This document shows positions 1-8,529 of a DNA stretch of 45,308 nucleotides, one piece after another. This DNA is from Pseudomonadota bacterium. GTDB lineage: Bacteria; Pseudomonadota; Gammaproteobacteria; JAKAQQ01. Below the pieces are notes generated by a model that searched no databases, was not told where the DNA came from, and saw nothing but the letters and a program-made list of their open reading frames with translations. The stretch's first letter is position 1. The number at the start of each line of letters is the position of its first letter. The stretch covers positions 1 through 45,308 of the forward strand of contig JAKATI010000004.1 of assembly GCA_021828045.1 (NCBI GenBank), read 5' to 3'. Position numbers and translations under genes: made by a program.

Positions 1-108
1 CATCACCTTCGTGATCGCCGCCGTCAACGTCGTCTTCCCATGATCCACATGACCAATCGTCCCCACATTGATGTGCGGCTTCGTCCGCTCAAACTTCCCC
101 TTCGACAT
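1..108 (-). CDS. tuf: Elongation factor Tu, N-terminus (partial)
   Basis: This is the first 36 codons of translation elongation factor EF-Tu, the GTPase that delivers aminoacyl-tRNA to the ribosome. The ATG lies at 108-106 and the gene runs off the left edge of the window. The translation begins [20 protein letters not shown] and contains the P-loop GHVDHGKT, diagnostic for EF-Tu. It follows tRNA-Tyr, tRNA-Gly and tRNA-Thr on the same strand, the same layout as the E. coli tyrU-glyT-thrT-tufB transcript. It is probably cotranscribed with those tRNAs from the promoter at 478-507. Identity is certain; only the rest of the gene is missing. Confidence 0.97.
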   Translation of the reverse strand, partial: MSKGKFERTKPHINVGTIGHVDHGKTTLTAAITKVM

Positions 109-182
109 GTGACTCTACCTCTTGTTAATCGTGGACCCGGTGACCAGGCCACCGGGGAAAGCTTTCACGCCCGACCGGAACC

Positions 183-258
<76 letters not shown>

Positions 259-276
259 TCGCCCATCTGCACAAGC

Positions 277-350
<74 letters not shown>

Positions 351-369
351 CTTCCCCCTTCCACGGATC

Positions 370-455
370 TGGTGGAGGGGGTAGGATTCGAACCTACGAA
401 GGCAAAAGCCAGCAGATTTACAGTCTGCCCCCGTTGGCCGCTTGGGTACCCCTCC
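370..455 (-). tRNA. tRNA-Tyr (anticodon GTA)
   Basis: This is an 86-nt class II tRNA with a long variable arm. The acceptor stem is GGAGGGG/CCCCTCC, the anticodon loop CTGTAAA carries anticodon GTA, and CCA is encoded at 370-372. It is the first gene of the tRNA-Tyr-Gly-Thr-tuf cluster; its 5' end is about 20 bp from the -10 element of the cluster promoter. Confidence 0.96.
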
Positions 456-477
456 GGCTCGGCTGCGAAAGCCGGAT

Positions 478-507
478 ATTATCTCTTAAAAAGCGATTCT
501 CCGTCAA
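478..507 (-). promoter_or_regulatory. sigma70 promoter of the tRNA-tuf cluster
   Basis: Read on the minus strand, a -35 TTGACG (502-507) and a -10 GATAAT (478-483) are separated by 18 bp. The sequence after the -10 is GC-rich (CCGGC), the discriminator type associated with stringent control of stable-RNA promoters. The tRNA-Tyr 5' end follows directly. Hexamers and spacing are seen in the sequence; stringent control is inferred. The rest of 508-654 shows no gene. Confidence 0.75.
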
Positions 508-654
508 GACGCGCAGGGGCAGCCTCCCTTACGGACCACACCCCCTGTTCGGAAAGCCGCTTCACACAGTGTGTACAAGACAGAAGCATCTCCCCCGGCT
601 CAACCCGATGTGGCCCCGCCGGTAAACAGGGGCATTTGTCCGTTGGCGGAAGGG

Positions 655-1530
655 TCATCTCCGGATACGCCCAAAAGGGCCCACGCCCAACTCCGAAACC
701 AGCATGCCGAGGAGAAGCAGGACTGCTCCGATCAACACAGGGCCGGTCAGCGGATCGTGGTTCAACCAGTGGCCGAAGAGTGCCGCGAAAAAAGGTTCCG
801 TTACGAGAATCACGGCCGTCCGCGCCGCCGACAAGCGTTGCTGGACTCGGGTTTGCACATAGAACGCGAAGGCCGAGGCCACGATACCCGTGACGAGGAG
901 GGCGAGGATGAGCGTCCCGCCGAATGGATCCTGCCAGTGTGTTCCAGCCGGAAGAAGCAGGGTCAACCAGAGCGTCATGGCCGCCATCTGGGCAAATGTG
1001 AGGGCTCCGGTACGGCAGCTCGGCCCCAAGCGCGAGAGGAGCGCAATCTGCAACCCGAAGCAGAGGGCGCCGACGATGGTGAGAAGGCTGCCTACCGTGA
1101 GGTGAAAATTCCAGCCCCCCAGAAGAAATCCCAGTCCGGCCATGCTGAGAACCACCGCCACGACGTTTCGCCGGCCTAAGCGGACCCGATAGAGAATTGC
1201 TGCCCAAATCGGCGCAAAAACCACAAACAAGCCGGTCAGAAATCCACTCTCGGTCACGGTTACGCGCTCAAGCCCCCACGTCTGGAACAGGTAGCCCAGC
1301 GCCAGTGTCCCGCCCAGACCCAACCCGACGCGCCATTCGTGGATCCGGGTCTCGCGAAAGGCCCAGGGTGCAAGCGCCAAGGCCGCGACCGCAAAGCGTA
1401 AAACCAGGAATTCGACAACCCCGATCTGCGTGACCGCGGCTTGCACGACCACGAAGGTATAGCCCCAGATCACGGTCATGGCAAGCAGCCAGGCCGCGGG
1501 TGCCCGGTCGATGAGCGGCTTGAGCCTCAC
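655..1530 (-). CDS. DMT-superfamily (EamA) transporter
   Basis: This 291-residue membrane protein has the EamA drug/metabolite transporter pattern: about ten hydrophobic segments in two repeats, beginning AAWLLAMTVIWGYTFVVVQ, with the second half starting near GFLLGGWNFHLTVGSLLTIV. Substrates of this family vary and cannot be read from sequence. The GTG start at 1530 overlaps the pxpA stop by 4 bp (GTGA), so it is probably translationally coupled to the 5-oxoprolinase genes. That context suggests export or import of 5-oxoproline or a related amino acid, which is inference. Length is normal for the family and the reading frame is intact. Confidence 0.9.
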   Translation of the reverse strand: MRLKPLIDRAPAAWLLAMTVIWGYTFVVVQAAVTQIGVVEFLVLRFAVAALALAPWAFRETRIHEWRVGLGLGGTLALGYLFQTWGLERVTVTESGFLTGLFVVFAPIWAAILYRVRLGRRNVVAVVLSMAGLGFLLGGWNFHLTVGSLLTIVGALCFGLQIALLSRLGPSCRTGALTFAQMAAMTLWLTLLLPAGTHWQDPFGGTLILALLVTGIVASAFAFYVQTRVQQRLSAARTAVILVTEPFFAALFGHWLNHDPLTGPVLIGAVLLLLGMLVSELGVGPFGRIRR

Positions 1531-2276
1531 GCGCCGGCCGCGTCCGGAGGGGCGATCACGACGCCGGCACCGGTCAATATCTCGAAGACGCGACGGGCGA
1601 GGCGGGGGGCTTCGATCCCATCCCCATGCATTCCGATCGTCGCGACCGTCTGGGACTCTCCTGCTCCGCGCCGGGCCAGGGCCAGGGCCTGGCGACCGGC
1701 CTCATCCGGATCACGGATGAGCGCCTCCGGTTCGGTTCGCGGAACCAACCGGCCATCGGGGCGGTAGCGGCGATCGGCAAAACCCTCGGCAACGACCCGC
1801 AGGCCCCGCCGTCTCGCCTGGTCCGCCAGAACGCTCGGGGTCTGGCAATAGACGAAAAGGGCAGGATCAATGGCTGCGATGGCTTCCACCACGGGTTCAG
1901 CATAGACCGCTTCGTCGGCCGCCTGGTGATAGAGGGCGCCATGGAGTTTCACGTGGTGGAGGATCAGTCCCTCACCTCGGGCCAAGGCCTGAAGCGCACC
2001 CAGCTGGTGGAGCACGATCGCATAGGTCTCATCCGGCGAAAAGACCAGGGACCGGCGGCCGAAACCTGCGAGATCCGGCCAACCGGGATGTGCCCCGGGA
2101 GCCACCCCCCGGACCTTGGCCCAGCGGAGCGTACGCACTGCCGTCAGTGGATCGCCCGCATGAGCCCCCGTGGCAATATTCGCGGAACTGACCCAAGGCA
2201 GCACAGCCTCATCGTCACCCATCCGCCATGCACCGAAGCTTTCGCCGAGATCGGCGTTGAGATCAATCGACCACAC
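1527..2276 (-). CDS. pxpA: 5-oxoprolinase subunit PxpA (LamB/YcsF family)
   Basis: PxpA acts with PxpB and PxpC in ATP-dependent opening of 5-oxoproline (pyroglutamate) to glutamate. The family signature is clear: SIDLNADLGES near the N-terminus, then SSANIATGAHAGDP, HVKLHGALYH and a late GMHGDGIEAP. I chose the GTG at 2276 because GGAGAGGGG lies just upstream and the protein then begins MWSIDLNADLG, as in homologues; a GTG at 2300 is the alternative. The length of 249 residues is typical. It lies 27 bp downstream of pxpC and overlaps the EamA gene by 4 bp. Confidence 0.93.
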   Translation of the reverse strand: MWSIDLNADLGESFGAWRMGDDEAVLPWVSSANIATGAHAGDPLTAVRTLRWAKVRGVAPGAHPGWPDLAGFGRRSLVFSPDETYAIVLHQLGALQALARGEGLILHHVKLHGALYHQAADEAVYAEPVVEAIAAIDPALFVYCQTPSVLADQARRRGLRVVAEGFADRRYRPDGRLVPRTEPEALIRDPDEAGRQALALARRGAGESQTVATIGMHGDGIEAPRLARRVFEILTGAGVVIAPPDAAGA

Positions 2277-2303
2277 GGTCCCCTCTCCACTTTCCCGCAC
2301 ATG

Positions 2304-3341
2304 CTACGCCTCTCCGCGAAAGCCGCTCCCAGTCCCAAGCCCGACCTGGAGACGCGCCACCCCTTGACGCCACGCCCGAAGGGCCCGGAGGGCCACCTGT
2401 TCGTCAACCTGGCGGAATTCCACCTCCGTTCCGGCCCGGCATTGTGCCAGAACCCCCAAGTCCATACTGATGATCTCGGCCAAATGTGGATAGCCACCCT
2501 GGGTCGGATGATCCGCCATGAGGACAATGGGCGATCCATCGGATGGAACCTGGATCGATCCGAACGTCACCGGTTCAGAATCGATCTCGAGTGGCGGGTC
2601 TGGATGGAGGAGGGGGCCGGACAGGCGATACCCCATGCGATCGGAATCCGGGGTGACCTGGTAGTGAGCGCCCAGAAAGCGTTGACGGACTCCGGTGGGG
2701 AACGCATTCCAATGACTCCCTGGCAAAATCCGCAGGACCGGGATCTGGGTCCCGGCGGGTGGTCTCAAGCGCGCCGAGACCTGACTCCAGATGTGACACC
2801 CCGACTGACCAGCGTGTTCCACCGACTTCTTGGGGACTGGGCCCAGCGTGATCCAATCCCCCGAATGAAGCATCCGGCCTTCCACACCGCCCCAACCCGC
2901 GCGGAGGTCGGTTCCGAAACCACCAAGCACCGGCGCGGGCCGGCATCCACCAGACAGGGCCAGGTATCTCCAGCGTCCAGACTCCCGATCCGTCCCAATC
3001 CCGATCGTGAATGCTTGTGATGGATTGGTTTCAATGCGCGCCCAGAACGGCACCGGTCGCCCATCCAGATGGACCGGAACGATTGCGCCGGCGAGAGCGA
3101 GGCTGCTCACCCCCTCGCATCGGAGGGCCAGTCGGCTCATTCCCTCCAGTTCGACCAAGACTGCGTCTGCCGGATTGCCGGCAAGACGGTTGGCCAGCTC
3201 TGCGGCGTGGGGATCCATGGCCCCACCGACCGACACCCCGAACCGCTGGAATCCATGTCGACCGCCATCCTGCAGGGTCACGCATCCCCGGGCTTCGGTC
3301 ACACGGATCTGCCCCACCTCCCCTGCTGCACTCCGGGTCAT
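2304..3341 (-). CDS. pxpC: 5-oxoprolinase subunit PxpC (carboxyltransferase-like, KipA family)
   Basis: This is the 345-residue KipA/PxpC subunit of bacterial 5-oxoprolinase, related to the carboxyltransferase domain 2 fold. Recognisable blocks are TLQDGGRHGFQRFGVSVGG, GAMDPHAAELANRL, a central R.LPGSHW-type segment, SDRMGYRLSG and the C-terminal MADHPTQGGYP. Its ATG overlaps the end of pxpB by 4 bp, so the B-C-A order is the usual one and translation is probably coupled. No frame damage is visible. Function is assigned by family and operon context. Confidence 0.93.
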   Translation of the reverse strand: MTRSAAGEVGQIRVTEARGCVTLQDGGRHGFQRFGVSVGGAMDPHAAELANRLAGNPADAVLVELEGMSRLALRCEGVSSLALAGAIVPVHLDGRPVPFWARIETNPSQAFTIGIGTDRESGRWRYLALSGGCRPAPVLGGFGTDLRAGWGGVEGRMLHSGDWITLGPVPKKSVEHAGQSGCHIWSQVSARLRPPAGTQIPVLRILPGSHWNAFPTGVRQRFLGAHYQVTPDSDRMGYRLSGPLLHPDPPLEIDSEPVTFGSIQVPSDGSPIVLMADHPTQGGYPHLAEIISMDLGVLAQCRAGTEVEFRQVDEQVALRALRAWRQGVARLQVGLGTGSGFRGEA

Positions 3342-4027
3342 CTGGAGCCCTTCTCAGGATGGAAACGGACTTGGTCCCCGATTGCAAAACAGGCCGGAGG
3401 GGACCGGCCGGGGTCGAAGCAAATCCAGTCCGTGCGGCCAACCAAGCTCCAGCCCCCCGGACTCTCCCGAGGATAGATTCCGCACAGACGGTTGGCGATC
3501 GCGACAGAGCCGGCGGCAACCCGCAGCCGGGGAGTGGTCCGCCGTGGCACGGCCAGTGCCTCTGGCAATCCCGCAAGGTAGGGAAATCCAGGGGCAAAGC
3601 CGACCAGCAGTACTTCGTAGACGATCCCGGCGTGCAATGCAATGCAATGTTCCGGATCCAGGCGGGCTCTGTCTGCCACCTCGGCGAGATCGGGACCGTC
3701 ATCCCCTCCATACCGGACCGGTACTTCGAAGAACCGGACCGGCAGGTCCGGGTTTTCCGGAAGGTTCTCCCAGAACGACGTCAGGGTCTCGACCCACGCG
3801 GCCCGGCTGAAGCGGGTGGGATCGAAGTAGACCGCAAACGAACGGAGACCGGGCACCCATTCCACGAAGCCCGGGGGCGGCTTCCGGTCGAGGGCTTCTC
3901 CCAACGCCCGGATCCTCCTGGACAGTCGCGGTGCCGGTTCCTGTGGCCAGCGCAAGAGGAGACCACACTCACCGAGCGGCAGGCATTCAAGGGATTGCGC
4001 CTCGGCCACGCCGACTTCCGAGTCCAT
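3338..4027 (-). CDS. pxpB: 5-oxoprolinase subunit PxpB (KipI family)
   Basis: This 229-residue protein belongs to the KipI/PxpB (carboxyltransferase domain 1-like) family. Visible hallmarks are LGECGLLLRW near the N-terminus, PVRYGGDDGPDLAEVA in the middle, then LVGFAPGFPYLAGLP and TPRLRVAAGSVAIAN. It forms the 5-oxoprolinase complex with PxpA and PxpC. The Bacillus KipI homologue inhibits the sporulation kinase KinA, but in a pxpBCA operon the enzyme role is more likely. The ATG at 4027 lies 9 bp after the stop of the upstream membrane-protein gene. Confidence 0.93.
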   Translation of the reverse strand: MDSEVGVAEAQSLECLPLGECGLLLRWPQEPAPRLSRRIRALGEALDRKPPPGFVEWVPGLRSFAVYFDPTRFSRAAWVETLTSFWENLPENPDLPVRFFEVPVRYGGDDGPDLAEVADRARLDPEHCIALHAGIVYEVLLVGFAPGFPYLAGLPEALAVPRRTTPRLRVAAGSVAIANRLCGIYPRESPGGWSLVGRTDWICFDPGRSPPACFAIGDQVRFHPEKGSR

Positions 4028-4036
4028 TCCACCCGC

Positions 4037-4399
4037 CTAGAGCCGACTTGCACCGACCACGAAAAGCACCATGGCAAACGCAGCGAACAATCCATGCAGA
4101 AAGATGATCACGCCCGGCGCACGGTAGCCGGCGATCTGGAGTCCTGCCAGAGTCAGCCCCCCCAGGAAGGCCATGGCGAAAAACAGCGCCGCATCGTCGA
4201 GGAGGAGATCCGGACGGGGCAAGCCGAATAGCCAAATGATGAGGAGAATCGTGGCGGATGTGGCCAGCATGGCATGCAGGATGCCCCATCCGATGCGCGG
4301 CACCCGGCCACGGAGCAGTTGGAACACCATTCCCAGTCCGAGAAGGAGCGCCGCACTCAAACCCACGCCCGCCGCCCACAACCAGACCGGATCAACCAC
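4037..4399 (-). CDS. Small integral membrane protein, unknown function
   Basis: This 120-residue protein is almost entirely hydrophobic, with about four predicted membrane helices separated by short loops such as RGRVPRIG and GLPRPDLLLDD. I chose the GTG at 4399 because GGAGG sits 7 bases upstream; a GTG at 4426 in the same frame is possible. I do not recognise a specific family. It is the first gene of the run leading into pxpB, pxpC, pxpA and the EamA transporter, so it may be a membrane partner of that cassette (inference from position). Confidence 0.7.
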   Translation of the reverse strand: MVDPVWLWAAGVGLSAALLLGLGMVFQLLRGRVPRIGWGILHAMLATSATILLIIWLFGLPRPDLLLDDAALFFAMAFLGGLTLAGLQIAGYRAPGVIIFLHGLFAAFAMVLFVVGASRL

Positions 4400-4552
4400 G
4401 AGCAGCCTCCATCGCCCCGCTTGCACTCCACCGTGGAGAAATCATCCGGAGGGGCGGCAAGTCACGGGCTGAAGTCCCACTGGCAACCTGACCTTCAGTC
4501 CCACCGCATTGGATCCCTCCGGCCGGCCTCTTTTTGACTGCGGACGCCCCGC

Positions 4553-5752
4553 TCACATTCTCTTCTCCAGATCCACGAGCTGGCGAAGCCCCTCCCGGGC
4601 TCTCTCCTTGGCGCCTTCCTGATCACCGAGCTCCTCGAGCAGCTGGGAAAGAGCGAGCGCGACTTCCGGATCCGCCCGCACTGACAGGCTGCGTTCAAAA
4701 TGGGCGCGCGCTCGGCCTCGCTGGCCCCGGGACTCGCACAAAAGCCCCAGCACGTAATGGAGGCTCGCACTCTCCGGATAGCGCACAGCCCAAGGCTCGG
4801 CTTTCGCCAGGAGATCAACCGCACCCGCAGAGACGGCCAGCCGGCCGAGGTGCATGACCCGCTCCTCGCTCCAGACCTCTGGCAATGACTCGGCCAGCTG
4901 TTCGACGGCGGCACGGGCTGCTCCGATCGTGGCGAGGGTTCCCACCACCGCATCCACCACCTCCGGATGACGGCGCTGTCCGGACTTGAGCTCCCGGAAA
5001 ATCCTGAGAACACCGGCCGCCCCCCCCGGGTGGGCGGCCGCATGGATGCGTCCAACGATCAGCTTCTGTTCCAAGGTCGTCCGTTCGGCTTCCCTCAGGA
5101 CTTTTCCCTGTATGAGCTTTGGCCAGAGAGTTTCGAGTCCTGGCCAATCCCCGAGCGCACCCAGAGTGCGGGCCAGGAGACGCAGCCGTTGCGGGTTTGC
5201 AGAATCCCGGGTTGCGAGCTTTTCAAGGATCGTCCGGGCTCGCCCGGCTTGACCGCGGGCCAGCTCTAACTCCGCCTGCGTGAGTTCAACCGCGAACGCA
5301 GCCTCCGGCGTGCTTTCTGCTGCCTGGCGGAGATACCGGTCTCGACGCTCATCGGCGCCATTGAGTTGGGCAGCCCGGGCCGCCCACAGGTAGTTGACAA
5401 GCGGCACCTCACTCAAGCGGGCAAAGCGGACTAGCCGCTTTTCCGCACGGATCCAGCGACCTTCCGCGAGCTCAATCACGCCACGGATCAACTGCCGACG
5501 ACCGATGCGCCACCGCAGCGAGAACGGATCCCGCACAGTGCGGCTGAACCAGCCGAATCCTGCCAGGAAAGTGGACAGAAGCAGCAGGAACCCGTAGAAG
5601 AGGACCACCGTGAGGAACAGCATGACGAGCGACAGCTCGATATCCTGGTGTCCGATCCGGATGGCCACCCAGCCCCCGGGGAAAAGCCCGCTCAAAACCC
5701 AGAGAAGAAGGACACCTGCCGCAAGGCCCCAGACGGACCATAAAAGCTTCAT
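4553..5752 (-). CDS. hemY: HemY-like protohaem biosynthesis-associated membrane protein (TPR)
   Basis: This 399-residue inner-membrane protein has two N-terminal membrane helices (from about residues 4-22 and 41-65) followed by a soluble helical region with TPR-like repeats, the layout of proteobacterial HemY. This is the TPR protein of the hemCDXY operon, not protoporphyrinogen oxidase. The start at 5752 (MKLLWSVWG) gives a 4-bp overlap with hemX and a normal membrane anchor; an earlier in-frame start at 5821 would add 23 unlikely residues. The exact biochemical role of the family is not settled. A run of eight C lies in the coding region near 5030. Confidence 0.88.
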   Translation of the reverse strand: MKLLWSVWGLAAGVLLLWVLSGLFPGGWVAIRIGHQDIELSLVMLFLTVVLFYGFLLLLSTFLAGFGWFSRTVRDPFSLRWRIGRRQLIRGVIELAEGRWIRAEKRLVRFARLSEVPLVNYLWAARAAQLNGADERRDRYLRQAAESTPEAAFAVELTQAELELARGQAGRARTILEKLATRDSANPQRLRLLARTLGALGDWPGLETLWPKLIQGKVLREAERTTLEQKLIVGRIHAAAHPGGAAGVLRIFRELKSGQRRHPEVVDAVVGTLATIGAARAAVEQLAESLPEVWSEERVMHLGRLAVSAGAVDLLAKAEPWAVRYPESASLHYVLGLLCESRGQRGRARAHFERSLSVRADPEVALALSQLLEELGDQEGAKERAREGLRQLVDLEKRM

Positions 5753-6780
5753 GGGTCGGCCCGGACCGGGGTCGCCACCGGCATCCGGGCGGCCCGCAAT
5801 GCAGCGAGGAGCGGAGCCCAATGGAAGGAACGTAGGGGTTTGCGGATCGACGCCAGTCCGGCCAAGCCCTTCTTCACCGCGGCATCCCGGGTCTCGAAAT
5901 GCCGCAGGATAAACCGTCTGAGAATCATGAGATCCGCCTGATATTGCTCATGGCGCCCACTGAGCCAGCTGATCCGGGCCAAGGAAAAATCAAGCGCGAG
6001 TTGCAGACGAATGCGGGCAGCCTCCCGTGGCCCTGGCGGAGGCGGGACTCGTGCCGGCAGACTCCGGATCATGACCAGACTCCGCCAAAGGCGGGTGAGC
6101 CACCCCCCGAGCCGCTCCCAGAACCCATGGACGACGCCCGGCTTCCGGATTCGGGATGGGAGCGGACGGGGCATCATGAGTGGCCAATGTGGAGAGGCGA
6201 GTGACAGCATCGTCAGGACGTGTCCTGGACGAAGCCCGGGCTTCCGGGAAAGCGCATCAAGCCTCCGAATGTCGGCCGTAAGAAGCCGCCGCAAGAGCAT
6301 GAGGCGGGCAGAAGGCCATGGGACCAGTAGATCGCGGGCCGTGACGAGTACGCCTCGTGACCAGCGCGCATCGCGTTCCAGCGGGGCCAGACGGGCACCG
6401 ACGTTCAAAAGCAGACTCGCCCCCTGAAGGGCCACTTGCTCACGGTCCGATGCGACGCGACCTTCGAGGGCGCCAAGGCGTTGTTCCAGTCCCGACTCAC
6501 GAGCACGTTCCCGGGCGAGCTGTGTCTCGAGGCTCAGCCACTCCTCGCGGGGGACCATCTGCCGGGACAGATTCTCCAGTCTTCCATCAAGCTGGCCGAT
6601 GGCCGTCTTGATCCGCCCGGACTCCCGACGGGTGGCCCGACCCTCCCGCCAGTTCCAAAAAGCACCCGCCAAGGCAACCAGGGCCACGGCCAAGACGATC
6701 CCATAACCGATCGTGGACCCGATCCGGCTCCGAGGCCGGGTAGTCTCCGGGTGTTCCATGCCGTTATCCTTCCCGCTCAT
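5749..6780 (-). CDS. hemX: HemX-like membrane-anchored protein
   Basis: The protein (343 residues from this start) has one N-terminal membrane helix (STIGYGIVLAVALVALAGAF), then a coiled-coil-prone region rich in Arg, Glu and Leu, and a periplasmic domain, typical of the HemX partner in proteobacterial hemCDXY operons. Older annotations call HemX a uroporphyrinogen-III methyltransferase, but the SAM-binding motifs of that enzyme are not seen here. Starts are possible at 6816 (GTG), 6780 (ATG, chosen) and 6759 (ATG, preceded by GGAAGGA). The stop overlaps hemY by 4 bp. Confidence 0.85.
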   Translation of the reverse strand: MSGKDNGMEHPETTRPRSRIGSTIGYGIVLAVALVALAGAFWNWREGRATRRESGRIKTAIGQLDGRLENLSRQMVPREEWLSLETQLARERARESGLEQRLGALEGRVASDREQVALQGASLLLNVGARLAPLERDARWSRGVLVTARDLLVPWPSARLMLLRRLLTADIRRLDALSRKPGLRPGHVLTMLSLASPHWPLMMPRPLPSRIRKPGVVHGFWERLGGWLTRLWRSLVMIRSLPARVPPPPGPREAARIRLQLALDFSLARISWLSGRHEQYQADLMILRRFILRHFETRDAAVKKGLAGLASIRKPLRSFHWAPLLAALRAARMPVATPVRADP

Positions 6781-6819
6781 GGGCCGGATCCTCTGCGTCT
6801 CCTGGGCGATTCGCACATG

Positions 6820-7635
6820 TCAGGATTCCTCTTCAGGCCCCGTCCACCACTCGAGGAGCGTCCGGAGCAGGCTCTCGTCGCCCGGTCCGGTTGCAATGAG
6901 CGGCGGGCGCACGAAACCCAAAACTCGCGCCAGTTCAACCACCCGGCTGCCGGCGGTCAAAAGGAGGAGATGACGGAGCCGGACCGCACCCTCGTCGGAC
7001 AGACCCTCGATCAGCGCAAGGAGGGTTTGCGCGCTTGTCACCGTCACGACGTCAAGATCCCCCTCGAACAGTTTTTCCTCGAGTTCGCCTGTGGTCGGAC
7101 GACGCACCCGTTCGTAAATCTCGAGAGTTTCAACATCGGCTCCACGAGAGGCGAGCTGGCTCGCGAGCCAGTCCCGACCTCCCCGTCCACGCAAAACCAG
7201 GAACTTGTGCCCGCGAACCGACTTGAAGTCCGGCGAGTCCACCAAAGCCTCGCTCCCAAAGCCCTCGCTCGGCACATAGACCTGTCGGGCGCCCAGTTCG
7301 TGGAGTCGACGGGCCGTTCCCTCTCCCACGGCTGCGAGCTTGGACCGGCGCGGCCAGCGTTGACCAAGGGCCTTGAAGCCATGCTCCACTGCATTGGGAC
7401 TCACAAAAATCAGCCAGTCATAGCGGTTGGGGTGGGCTACCACCGGCGTGGCCGCCGCCTTGAACAATGGACGGATGGTGAAGATCGGGTGGGCATAGAC
7501 ACGCCCTCCCAGGTTCTCAATCCGTTGTGCGAGCGCTTCATTCTGGCCCTCAGGTCGGGTCAGAAGCACTCCCAGCCCGGCCAAGGGCTTGGGTTCAGGG
7601 CGTCGCCGCAAAGTAGTTTCGGATACCTTGTTCAT
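6820..7635 (-). CDS. hemD: Uroporphyrinogen-III synthase
   Basis: HemD closes hydroxymethylbilane into uroporphyrinogen III, the common precursor of haem, sirohaem and cobalamin. The 271-residue protein has the two-domain HemD pattern: GVLLTRPEGQNEALA at the N-terminus, the middle block YDWLIFVSPNAVEHGF, and a later VVTVTSAQTLLALIE. Sequence conservation is low in this family, so position between hemC and hemX adds weight. The ATG start lies 41 bp inside the end of hemC, an unusually long overlap, with no better in-frame start seen downstream. Confidence 0.93.
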   Translation of the reverse strand: MNKVSETTLRRRPEPKPLAGLGVLLTRPEGQNEALAQRIENLGGRVYAHPIFTIRPLFKAAATPVVAHPNRYDWLIFVSPNAVEHGFKALGQRWPRRSKLAAVGEGTARRLHELGARQVYVPSEGFGSEALVDSPDFKSVRGHKFLVLRGRGGRDWLASQLASRGADVETLEIYERVRRPTTGELEEKLFEGDLDVVTVTSAQTLLALIEGLSDEGAVRLRHLLLLTAGSRVVELARVLGFVRPPLIATGPGDESLLRTLLEWWTGPEEES

Positions 7636-8497
7636 GGAACCTCTTGGCTAGCTGACTTCCCAGCAACTGGGGATCGTGGCCGGACAGGGACTCTCGGTGG
7701 ATCCGACGGCCATCCACAGAACCGGCAAATGCGAGCAGTCGGATCGTTCCATCTTGCCGGCACCCCGCCCAAGCCCCGACCGGAGCCGAACAATCAACGC
7801 CGAGCCCACGCCCGAATGCCCGCTCCGCCGCCGTACTACGGGCACAGTCCGGATCGTGCAACGCGACCAACAGCTCCCTGTGACGGGCGGCTGCGACCCT
7901 GCATTCCACCGCGATGGCGCCCTGGCCGATCGCAGGCACGTGGGCTTCCGGATCCAATGACTGTCCGGCCGGCCGGAGACCCAGACGTTCGAGCCCGGCC
8001 CGCGAGAGCACCACGGCTTCGCAGCGGCCCTGCCCAATCAGATCAATCCTCGAATTCACGTTTCCGCGCGTCGGCACTACCCGCAGATCAGGACGCCGGG
8101 CCAGGATTTGACTCTGACGACGCAGGCTCGAAGTGCCAACGCAAGAACCGGCCGGCAGCTCATCGAGCCCCTCAGCGCCCACCAAGTAGTCTCGGGGATC
8201 GCCCCGCGGCAGCACGGCCACGATCTCGAACTCGGGACTCAGATCGACCGGCACATCTTTCAAGGAATGAACCGCCGCATCGGCCCGTCCATCCCGCAGT
8301 GCTTCCTCAAGCGCACTGATGAAAAGGCCCTTGCCCCCGATGGGGGCGAGCGATCGGTCGCTCATCTCATCACCCCGGGTGGAAAGCGCTACAATCTCGA
8401 CCTCGATGGAAGGATCGAGCTGTTGCAGCCGACCCGCGACTTCCCGGGTCTGGATCAAGGCCAAGGGCGAACGCCGGCTCGCGAGTCTCAGGGTCAT
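7595..8497 (-). CDS. hemC: Hydroxymethylbilane synthase (porphobilinogen deaminase)
   Basis: HemC polymerises four porphobilinogen molecules into hydroxymethylbilane in the cytosol. Clear motifs are LRLASRRSPLALIQT at the start, LKDVPVDL, GTSSLRRQSQI, TRGNVNSRIDLI and GLGVDCSAPVGAWA, where the Cys is the residue that carries the dipyrromethane cofactor. I chose the ATG at 8497 (300 residues, normal length) because the protein then begins MTLRLASRRSP; an earlier in-frame start at 8533 would add 12 residues. It follows the response-regulator gene by about 30 bp, as in the Pseudomonas algZ-algR-hemC-hemD arrangement. Confidence 0.97.
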   Translation of the reverse strand: MTLRLASRRSPLALIQTREVAGRLQQLDPSIEVEIVALSTRGDEMSDRSLAPIGGKGLFISALEEALRDGRADAAVHSLKDVPVDLSPEFEIVAVLPRGDPRDYLVGAEGLDELPAGSCVGTSSLRRQSQILARRPDLRVVPTRGNVNSRIDLIGQGRCEAVVLSRAGLERLGLRPAGQSLDPEAHVPAIGQGAIAVECRVAAARHRELLVALHDPDCARSTAAERAFGRGLGVDCSAPVGAWAGCRQDGTIRLLAFAGSVDGRRIHRESLSGHDPQLLGSQLAKRFHEQGIRNYFAATP

Positions 8498-8529
8498 TTG
8501 CCAATTGGAACACAGGCCGGGGGCCAATC

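Noticed and set aside
4520..4545. GGCCGGCC followed by a T-run as a terminator
   Set aside because: It would act on the plus strand, where no gene ends; for the minus-strand hem genes the T-run is on the wrong side.
6436..8319. A 627-codon open frame on the plus strand
   Set aside because: It is antisense to hemX, hemD and hemC, whose products are clearly recognisable. Its composition is that of a GC-rich shadow frame.
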